Shown here: positions 23,288-34,200 of the stretch, piece by piece
Numbering within the stretch: the first letter of the stretch is position 1
Layout: each line of letters begins with the position of its first letter
Assembly (NCBI GenBank): GCA_021292105.1
Contig: CM037867.1
Span: 10,544,728 to 10,608,727 of the forward strand
From: Anadara kagoshimensis
Lineage: Eukaryota > Mollusca > Bivalvia > Arcoida > Arcidae
Reading direction: 5' to 3'
DNA: 64,000 nucleotides
Made by a program: the position numbers and the translations under genes
Notes under the pieces: generated by a model
What the model saw: only the letters and a program-made list of their open reading frames with translations
What the model was told of the DNA's origin: nothing
Database searches by the model: none

Positions 23288-23500
23288 GTCAGTGTTTGTC
23301 TTAAGGCTCCGGTTTACGGATCACAATGCCTCTAAATGACTAAAATAGAATTTAGTTGGGGACCCTTATGTTAGAAATTTCGCTTGTCGAATGTAAGTAC
23401 TTTTTGACAGGAACTCTGATTTCCTCTACCATCATAAAATTGTCACCTTGATATCGAGTAATAGAATATTAACCGGGACTTAAAACATCACTAATATACC
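23288..23500 (+). mobile_element. SINE-2 copy, degraded
   Basis: Has CTCCGGTTTACGGATCACAA TGCCTC (head), CGCTTGTCGAA, TTTCCTCTACCATCATAAAA and the tail CTTGATATCGAGTAATAGAA then GACTTAAAACATCAC. The B box is no longer clear. Confidence 0.55.
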
Positions 23501-24461
23501 CTTTTCATTTGTCTTATAGAAGCAAATGTATGGCACCATGTGTCATTTACCAGTCAAGATTAAAAAAACAAACTAATTTTACAATGATGGGGTGGGGTGC
23601 GAGGGGTGCGACTGATGTATATAATGTATATTGTTATAAGGAATCATTTTGTAGCATTAGACATTTAAAACGCGTTTTACCAGATTACCTTAAATAGTTT
23701 AAAATAATCTCAGAACACAGTGATAAAATAATTTCTGTTGTTTGTTGGCCTTTCAGCCTTTTGACCGTCAGTTATGTAGGGTTCTGCACAAAGGTAATAT
23801 CATTCATTCATCAATCATCAAAATTCAAAAGAAAATATTGATTATCCAATAAAACATCGCATCAATATTTTAAAACAAAACACACATCATATAAATTGGC
23901 TATTATCATTATTCGAGATTCGAGTTCTGAGAAACTTTGTTGACTTTCATCGTTGGTCAAGAAATCCGTCTTTCTTCTTCTGTAAAAATGCCTCGTGAAA
24001 CTTACAGTTTCACAGTATGTTCATATTTAAGAAACGAATATGATTGTAATCAAATCACCGGCGAGTCAAGCTCAGATTGAATGAATGCCCGGAGAACGTG
24101 TATTCTTTATAAAGAAGTGGTAGGTATAAAAGGTTTTACTGCTTATATTTATGATTCATTAATAAAAAGGTTAAAAAACAGGGTTGTTTTTTTTTTTACA
24201 TTTTACAACATATACAAGTGACAAAAAAAAAACAACACACGGACACATACAGTCTTTCACTCCCTTATACACCAACAGGCAAACAACGTTGACCTTTCTG
24301 TTTGACCTTAAATGAGAAATATCCATATAGAAGGTTAAAAAACAGTTAGTGATAAGTCAGAAACATGCATACCGGTCCATGTTCAGTTTGCGAACACGGC
24401 ATACTGTTTATCACTTAAAAAAGTTTGTTAAACAACAACAGAATAATAAATATTACAAATA

Positions 24462-24630
24462 CATTCCAACTTGCCTTAAATGCCACTCTATAAAAGGGCC
24501 ACCTACTCATAAAGGCCAGTAGAACTGTATTCCAATTGTTCTTTATTTGAACCTGTATATAAAGGCCACCTGCCCATAAAGGCCACTTTTACTGCTTCTT
24601 GGTTGGCCTTTATAGACAGGGTTGACTGTT
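24462..24630. mobile_element. TIR-A element, copy 3
   Basis: Ends CATTCCAACTTGCCTTAAAT and GGCCTTTATAGACAGGGTTG ACTGT. Four GGCCACCT-type units lie inside (ACCTACTCATAAAGGCC, ACCTGCCCATAAAGGCC). It is in opposite orientation to the copy at 2098. Confidence 0.75.
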
Positions 24631-24879
24631 TATATGAAAGACGACGATGACGACGACGGTCGTACACGTGTGGATGCTACACCTGCTCACTATTCAATTT
24701 AGGGGGTAAGAATGATATCAATTTTATCATCGTAGTATTCCTTAATAAATAGATAACAGATATGATAAATATGATCTATCTCAAATATGCATATAATTTA
24801 AATAATGCATGTGGCCAGTCATAACAAGCATTCTTTGCTTAGTTGTTACATAAGATCGGACACACTACTCATGTTTGGC

Positions 24880-25075
24880 CTCTTTGACCGAGGGTTGTAC
24901 ATGTAAAGCTTACAGCGACTATCACCATCTAGGTTCAAATCCCAAATCGGGCTGATCCTAGTGTGAGAACGTTTGTCAATCCGTTTGCCGAAGTTTGGTG
25001 GTTTTCTTTAGACACCCTAGTTTTTTGTTTTTTACAATGGACGTAAACACTAATACACCACCCTGATGTACGTGC
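24880..25075 (+). mobile_element. SINE-2 copy, partial
   Basis: Retains AGGTTCAAATCCCAAATCGG (B-box region), GCTGATCCTAGTGTGAGAA, TTTGCCGAAGTTTGGTGG and a damaged 3' part. The flanks 23500-24460 and 25110-25790 show no gene. Confidence 0.55.
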
Positions 25076-25794
25076 TATTTATATCAAGGCAGGACAAAGA
25101 TTTATTGCTGTAAAAGGGGCAATACATTTTAATGCAGTCATTATGGTGCCTTTTCAAATGACACACCATACGTTAAGAGAAATGCGATTTTTTTTACACA
25201 TTTCATTAATTTGTTTAATAATTTCTAATGTCAGGTAGCAGCCTACAATTGGCGCCAGTTACGATAGAGTTTAGTTTTATCAGTGGTTTTGTTTTAAACA
25301 TAAACATTATAAAAAACATTGTTTTATCGTGTTTATGGTTGCATCCATAATTTGCAAAATCATGTAGAAATAACCTTAGAATAAAATACGTTGCCTCGAA
25401 TTTATGACATAGTGACGTGTATTTGATTCTTAGCCCATATCAAGGAAACTTATTTGTAGACAACGTCGTTCTACAGCAGGATTTTGTACAGAATTCCTAC
25501 TGATAGAATAGTCCATGGTGAATCTCACTATAGTTGTATTAGATCCGTAGAAGCTTGTCCTCTAAACTTTACACAATTTCGAAACCATGTTTTGAAAAAG
25601 ATGGCTCTACTGGTTCAACTAATAAATGAAACATGGCACTTTGCTGCTGCAAAACATGCAATGACAACCCAGAACACACGACGACAACAAAAAGTTAAAT
25701 TAAATATCATAAGATCAACTATTGCAATTATTATAAAACCGTCGACTTTAGCAGGGGACGAAAATAATGACAAAAGTTTTATTCCAATAATACG

Positions 25795-25989
25795 ATACAG
25801 ACCTGTCGAAAGTGAGCTAACAAGAAGGGTTAAGGCTCGGCTGTCGACTGGCCGAGATTGAATAGCTAGCAGCTGTCGAGAAATGGATAGGAGCTTGTGA
25901 AATATAGCTATCGAAGGGCCGAGATGAACTGCCGTTTCAGCACCAGTGAGGTGAGGTTATTGTTGCACTTTCGACAGGCTTGCATTGTA
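25795..25989. mobile_element. TIR-B element, copy 5
   Basis: Left end TACAGACCTGTCGAAAGTGA; right end TTGCACTTTCGACAGGCTTG. The interior words are typical (GGCTCGGCTGTCGACTGGCC, AGCTATCGAAGGGCCGAGAT). It ends about 120 bp before the first coding exon of SLC3 gene 2 and could overlap that gene's 5' intron. Confidence 0.8.
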
Positions 25990-26135
25990 TTTTCCTTATA
26001 TCAAATTAAAGCTACTTTAATCATATGTAATAATTTCCTTCGATTGGCACGTCTTTGGAAAATAATCATTTCAAACTTGTAAGATCTTATCTTTTTGTTT
26101 TGAATTTCAGAGTAACTGGTAAATAACAGGTTAAA

Positions 26136-26425
26136 ATGAACGACAGTGATATTTATAGCGGTCCATATCGGGGAATGGGCAAGGAAGAACTACTGAAGCA
26201 TTCGTCAAAACCATTATGGCGGCGCATGAGAATGATTTGTATATCTATAGTGTTACTCGGATGGCTAGCTTTGATTATCACCGTGGTGGCGCTAGTGTTG
26301 ATTTATCCAAGATGTCGTCCAGCTGATTCACGTGCTTGGTGGCAGAAAGAGGTTATTTATAGAATATATGTACCCAGCTTTAAAGACAGCAGTGGGGATG
26401 GAATTGGGGATCTTGCTGGTAAGTG

Positions 26426-26504
<79 letters not shown>

Positions 26505-26556
26505 TTGCTCCTCCTCCTCCTCCTCCTCATCATCATCTTTCTCCTCCTCCTCCTCC

Positions 26557-26625
<69 letters not shown>

Positions 26626-26899
26626 CCACCTTTCTCCTTCTCCTCCTCCTCCTCCCCATCATCATCATCGTCATCATCATCCTTCTCAATACATCATTAT
26701 CATTTGTAACATGCTGTTGTATTGTCTTTTGTACATTTATATATAACTAGGAGAGACCTTGGCAATCAAGAGTTTACTGTTTTAAATTGTTTCTCACATC
26801 AGTCAATCGATGTCCCAGTCGATTAAAGTGGAATTCCGAACCCTCCGCATATTTGGATTTTACATCTGTGTTATCATTATCTTGCTTAGATTTTCCCTT

Positions 26900-26938
<39 letters not shown>

Positions 26939-28167
26939 CTTATTTATTTATTTATTTATTTATTTTAGGCATAAAATCCAAATTAGACTATATTAAAGAT
27001 CTTGGATTTGAGACGATATCACTGAGCCCTTTTTACAGAACCGACAAGACAGACAGCGATTTTACCATACTAGACCATACCGAGGTGGATTCACAATACG
27101 GTACATCTGACGACTTCAAATCTCTGGTGAAGGCAGTCCACAACCGTGGTGAGTCACATAAGTGAGTGAATAAGATAGTGAGTGAGTGTGTGAGAAGGTA
27201 AGTAACTGAGTGAGTGAGTTATTAAGTGAGTGAGTGGGTGAGTAAGTGAGTGGGTAAGTTTGTGAGTATTTGAGTAAGTGAATGCGTGATTAAGTGAGTG
27301 AGTGAGTGAGTGAGTGAGTGAGTGAGTGAGTGAGTGAGTGAGTGGGCGAGTGAATATGTGAGTGAGTAAGTGAGTGAGTGGGTGGGTGAGTGAGTGAGTG
27401 AGTGAGTGAGTGATTAAGTGAGTGAATGTGTGAGTGAGTGAGTGAGTGAGTGAATATGTGAGTGAGTGAGTGAGTGAGTGAATATGTGAGTGAGTGAGTA
27501 AGTGATTGAGTGAATGGATGAGTGATTAAGAGAGTGAGTGAGCCAGTGAGTGAGTGAACAATAAAACACCAGACAATGCTCATGTAGATTCACAATATGG
27601 TAATCTTTATTACTTCAAATCTCTGGTAAAGAAGTCAACGATCGTAGTGAGTCGGATTTTTATTGGATACTCTGTGGGTTAGGGACTTTGCGAAGGGCAT
27701 TAGGTTTTACTTTTATATTGGCAAACAGAACACATTTCAAAACAAAAGTGAATCAACTTGAGTTAAACCTCTTGTTTTTCCTTGATTTTTAGCAAAATGT
27801 ATTGGATTTTTGATTGATGATTATCGCCTGTTATTTCTCAGACTGACCAAAATCAAAAGTTTTACCAAGGGTAAAAATTGCGGTGACCAAAACACGTGTT
27901 TCTTTCTGATTTCTGGTGTACTTTTTTATTTAATCCAACGGCATTTCCATTTTATCAAAATTGCTTAAATTTTGAAATTCAGAGGACTTTCTTTCAACTG
28001 ATTGGATTCTAACGTCGGGATTTTATAATAGGTGATTTTAATAGGTGTTTGTCTTAACTAAGTATTTTCTTGTCTGGTTGGTTTGTCATTAACTTGGTGA
28101 TTTATTTCGTGTTCCTGGATGCAAAGTACACATTTTTCAGTTGCCATTGTTCTTCCTACAAGTAAAT

Positions 28168-28235
<68 letters not shown>

Positions 28236-31200
28236 TAATATCTTTCATTAACAGATATGCATATAATCTTGGACTTCATTCCAAACCACACCAGTGATAA
28301 ACATACTTGGTTTATATCTAGTGGAGTGAGTCGTCAACGGTCCAATGATAAACGGAACTATTATGTATGGATTGATGGACCGGCTTCAAACTGGGTAAGG
28401 TTTTAATTCTTTGGAATAAGTGAAGATGAGTAGACTAGTTAGTGATGTTTTATACCCAAGTTAAGAGAAAGTCTGTTTTGGGATCGTGAGGAAACTGAGC
28501 TCAACTATGACAAGCTTTCTCGCAGTATGATCTGCAGAAGTGAGATTTAAAGTTAGGCGCCGCCAGAGGAGCTGCACTCACGTTTTTGTAAGACCATTTA
28601 TGCACCGAGATCAAGTATTTGACCTAAAATTTGCAGATTTTTATGCTTTTTCACTTTAAACTTATATTCTTAGCATTTGGATTGTGAAAAACTGCAAAAG
28701 TTTAATTTTTGTTTATTTGAAAAAAAAAAAACTGGATTACATTTATAAAAATAATAAAAATTATATCATTTATAAAATATTTTTAATATATTTATATATG
28801 TATTTTAAAGGTTTAAAAGAATATTCAGTTTAGATATTTCTAACATGTATTACTGTTTTAGAAATCAGTTTATGGGAATTCCTCGTGGGAACAAATTCAT
28901 TGGGGAAGAAACCAGTATTACCTGCACCAGTTCTTGAAGACACAACCTGAACTCAATCTCAGAAGCTCACAAGTTCAAGATGAACTCGAGGTAAGAATAC
29001 AAAAAAAACATTTCTGTATATTTTTCTGATGTTAGGAAAAACAGTAGAGAAAAATTGAGCGACATTTCTAACTATTTAAACAAGCAATATTGATTTGGGA
29101 TAGATTTACTGAATGATCGAATGCGGTTTTTAACCCTTGAGGAATATTTCACTTTTTTCGGGATGACTCCAGCTATAAATGAAGTGGTGGCAAATGAAAT
29201 AAATCTGAGTCGGTATATGTGTCATGTGCTTTTTTAATTTTATAAACTAATGCATTCAAAAACACTTTTTAAATCATTGAACAGAAATTCAAAAGAAGCA
29301 CATGGAATGTTGTCCAAAATCGATTTCGGACCGTGTACTTTAAATAACTGTTGACTTTAGAAGCAATATGACTATATAATACCTTTTTCTTTATTCCTTC
29401 AGTGTTAGTTGACGGAACAGTAAATGACATAAGTTTTAATTATGGATATAATTGAAATTTTACTACACCTGTAATTCAGTGATGAAAGTGAACAAATGTC
29501 ATGTACAGTCCAACCTGCCGTAAAGGCCACCTCTATATAAGGGCCACCTGCCTATAAAGGCCAGTAGAATTGTATCCCAATTGTTCTTTATTCATATAAT
29601 TTGAACCTGTATATAAAGGCCACCTGCTCATAAAGACCACTTTTACTCGTTCCCTTGGGTGGCCTTTATAGACAGGTTTGACTGTATTTATTTCTCTTTT
29701 TTAAATAGATATTGCTGTAGAAAATCATACTATTTTAGACTCGTTAGTAGATTATGTAGACTAAAATGGAAAGAGCTCGGAACAAATACCCTGTGTTAAC
29801 AAAAATATATTCTGCCGACTTGTTTCAATTCTATTATCTTGACCTATATTATCAGATTATGAAAATAAAAACAAAAAAGTTTCTACTACATGTCATTCTT
29901 TTTCAATTTGTTTCAGAGAATATTACGTTTCTGGCTTGAACTAGGGGTAGACGGGTTTAACATACGTAACAGCGCTTTCTTGTTTGAGGATTACGACATA
30001 CGAGATGAACCTAAAGCTAAAGATGAGAATGTGACACAAAATCCGGTAAAATAATATTAATCATATTTTATTAGTAATAATTAGGACAAAATTCTTCATA
30101 CCAGAAATCCATTTTAGCATTAATATGGACAATGTCACCTAAATCTGAGGAAACAGCTAGTAAAATACAATGCATTGTTTCTTTTTGGCACAAAAAGTTA
30201 ATGTTGGACTTAATTCCTTTTGTTCGTCCACTCGAAGCAAGCTGTTCTGAGTAAACCAACTGCTGAACGACAGATTCCTGATGCCAAAATGTGAATAATT
30301 TCTAAACTACTGTTAAGTTTGGACTTTTATAACCAGCATTCCAATAATATTTTCCTCTTTGCTTGTTCTGTTTCCTTTACTATAGTTGTTTCGTGTTATT
30401 GTGTGCATTGACTATTGCCATGAGCATTTTCAGCCAAGAATAGTTTTTTTTGTATTTTTAAAGTCGTCATTATTATGTTGTACCAAAAACAGAGCATTTG
30501 CACAACTTTAAACACTACTACATTGTGTGAAGGATGTTCTTCCAGATTTGTCAAATATATACAGTACAACCCTGCGGAGAGTTTGACACAGATATAATGA
30601 AAAGGGGTCAAAGTTTGGCCGCCAAGATGCCGAAATATGGATAGTTAGTGGCCGAATACCTGCCGTGATGCCGGAATATGGATAGTTAGTGGCAGAATAC
30701 CTGCCGTGTTGCCGAAATATGGATAGTTAGTGGCAGAATACCTGCCGTGATGCCGAAATAAGGATAGTTAGTGGCCGAATACCTGCTGTGTTGCCGAAAT
30801 ATGGATAGTTAGTGGCCGAATACCTGCCGTGATGCCGAAATAAGGAGTAGTGGCCGAATACCTGCTGTGTTGCCGAAATAAGGATAGTTAGTGGCCGAAT
30901 ACCTGCCGTGATGCCGAAATAGGATAGTTAGTGGCCGAATACCTGCCGTGATGCCGAAATATGGATAGATAGTGGCCGAATACCTGCCGTGATGCCGAAA
31001 TATGGATAGTTAGTGGCCGAATACCTGCCGTTAGATAACAGCCGTCGAAAAGCTGTCAATATACAGTTGTATAGCTAATATAGCTGGGAATTGCGTGGGT
31101 AAGCACAGATTCGGCGCTTGTTCGTTAGCTCAGTGTTAAACTTTCGACAGTCCTGTAACGTAATTGTTGCTTTGACTTAAAGCGATAACTTATGAATGAT

Positions 31201-34200
31201 GGTTCAGTTGTTGATGTTGCGTAATGTCTATTTTTAGGAGGATTACGAGTACTATGAACATAAATACACGTTTAACTTACCGGAAGTTCACGACATGTTG
31301 GCTCGATGGCGGACTCTTCTGGTGGAATTCGGCAAACTTAACAACACGGAGAAGTAAGATATTCTAGTATAATTGTTACTATAATTGCACTTACTATCAA
31401 CAGTACTCGTCAATATAGTAGAAGTGATACACAGCGACCGTCAAAAAGAGGTTATAGACAATACACCCGTGAAAAGAAGGGCTATACATAACCCCCGTAA
31501 AAAGTATGGTGCTCAATTCCAGTAATGTATATTTTTTATTCTTTATCTTCTCGCATTTTTTGTTAATATTCATTAATATCTTGTACAAAGAATGGGGGTT
31601 TCGATAGGCTGGTGGTCCAAAGTGCCTCTTGCATGTCACATTGCCACCCACTCCGTTCGGACAGACCCTACTGTTACAAAGTTTGCCAGTTCGCTTACCA
31701 AAGGTATTTAGTATTATCGGATAATTGGGTTCCTCCAAAAAATCTTGAATCTTGAAAATCAAGATTAATCAACTTCACCTATACAAGGAGCGCCCGGTGA
31801 AACTGCGTTATGTTGTTGATAAGATCCTACACAAAATGGATATTGGTGTTGTAAAGTTACCACAAATCTTTATTTTGTCCACAGATTTTTGATGGCTGAC
31901 ATTAAAGGCAATATTAACACAGCTATGAGTTACTATGGGTTGTTTGACAGAGATGGCGTCCATGTTACCACAAATCTTTATTTTGCCGAAGAAGAAATGA
32001 CATGTAATGGCGACTGTATCGCTAGATATGTTGGATCATGGATGGACAACTTACCCGACGGACGATGGGCTAGCTGGATGGTAAGTAATTAGAATAATTT
32101 AATTGGGAAGTTTCAATCTTTGATCTACGGAATCTAGTAAGTATTGTTTTCGTTCAAGAAACTGGAATGTCGAAATATTTGCAAACACTGATGATAAAGC
32201 ATTGTCATGGTACCAAGGGAAAACAGACGGGAAGAAGGTATTCTGTGATTAGTCATATCGATCTGACGAAGGAACATTTGGTAAAAGTAACCTCATGTTA
32301 GCACTGAAGGAATACATACTGCAAGGATGAGTTATCCCCCTTTTCTAAGATTAAGCGGAGATTATTCAAACAACAATTATTCTCTTTTTAGGCAGGATAT
32401 GAGGATTCAAGAAGATTTGGTTCGAGATTCAACGAGACTTACATGAAAGCGTTCAACCTCCTCATTATGCTTCTGCCGGGCACGCCTGTCGTGTATTATG
32501 GGGACGAGATTAAAATGACCGATCTACCGGATGTGGCTTCTCCGGGACCATGGTCTAAAACTCAGGCCATGCGTGGACTGATGCAATGGGATAACGTTAC
32601 TAATGGCGGATTTCAAATGAATGCAAGTTGTGATATTTCCGGATGTAAAGAACCTTGGATCAATATAAATGGCGACTTTAGCGCGAATAATGCCATGGTA
32701 AGGAATATATACATAAAAGGTTAAAGACCAAATCAAAAACATCATTTTATTTTGTAGAATTTAAATAATATTATTTCATTTTTCGCAAATCTGTTAATGA
32801 GATTTAATTTCATGCAATGTAAACAACTTGATAGAATGTATTGTGACAAATAACGCACTAAGAACAAAATGCCAATGGATTTTTATTTTTCGGTTTTGTA
32901 TTTTTATTTCAAATTTTGCAATGGTCCCTTACTTTTTTGTTGAGTATGTATAGAACAAAATATTAATGCGATTGTCCAGAAACTTAAAATTACTAGATTG
33001 CTTCAGAATATGATAGGGAAAGGCATAAGAAATATGATAAACAAAACGGCTCAGACCACTGGTGAGTGTACAGTTCTATATCGACTAGTGCCTACAGTAC
33101 AGACTTGTCGTAAATTTAACATATATAAGACTAAGGAAGATAAATCGAGATGAGATGTGATAAACAAAACTTAGACCATTGATTACAATACAGTTCTATC
33201 TCGACTTTTGATAACAGTGTAGTGCCTACAGTACAGGGCTGTCGAACGTGTAACATAAGGTTAAAAGAGTCAAAGTTTGGCAGTCGAATGGCCAGTATAT
33301 GGATAGCAAGTGACTCAAAAAGCTTTCAGAGTTAAACTTGCGACAGGCCTTACTGTACATTGCATTGGTCTACTTTTTAAAAAAAATTGCTATTTACAAA
33401 ACAAATATTGACTTTCGATTATATATGACTTAACTCTAATACAACATTAAAGAAACCTAGTGTTTATAGTGTACTGCTAATAATATGTTTTTAAGAATAT
33501 ACATGTAATTATAGATTTCCTCTGTATAGGAGTTCTCTTCTGTTGGTATTCTAACTATCCTACGCCTTGGCTTTGGATTTTTTGTTTTTTTTAAATGGGA
33601 CTGACTGTCAATACTTCGTCTTATTTTTATTGAGTTATTGAAACTTATCAAAAGCTTACATACCAGAAAAAAACACTCTAAGATGGTATATTAGTTTAAA
33701 CACGTGAGCTTCAACCAGGGAAATGAGTCCGATTGCTCTGGAAGCAATGTTAAATCGCTATACTTCTGCACAATAGTAAAATTTATATGTTTTGTTTTAG
33801 GTACAAAAAACAAAAGCTGGGTCTCTGTTAAACATGATGAAGAATTTGACAAAATTGCGGAAGGAGAACTCTTTTATTATCGGAGAATATCATCCTACTC
33901 TCTATAACGAGAATATATTCTCTTTTGTCAGGGAATTCGATGGCGAGAAGGGGTAAGGAATAAAATATAAATATACAGTTTGAGTAAATTCGGATGAAGT
34001 AGTGGGGTTTTACGTCGAGATTCTTTCACTAAAATCGCACATCTACATTATATCACAAAGATTGTGTGAAAGTTTCATGAAAATCCATTGAAGGGTTTAG
34101 GAGGAGTTGCGGATAAGAGATAGGTACCCTAAGGTGTAACGGAAGGACGGACACCCCTATCACTATATACCCCCCACTTTTTAAGCGGGGGGTATAATAA

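Noticed and set aside
25484-25861. 125-codon ORF upstream of SLC3 gene 2
   Set aside because: Its last part runs into a TIR-B element and the composition is not protein-like; no exon borders fit.
26332-26746. Poly-Ser, poly-His, poly-Ile and poly-Met ORFs
   Set aside because: These are translations of the ATC/CTC microsatellite inside intron 1 of SLC3 gene 2.
27290-27583. Ser-Leu-Thr-His repeat ORF on the minus strand
   Set aside because: It is the complement of the GTGA array in an intron.
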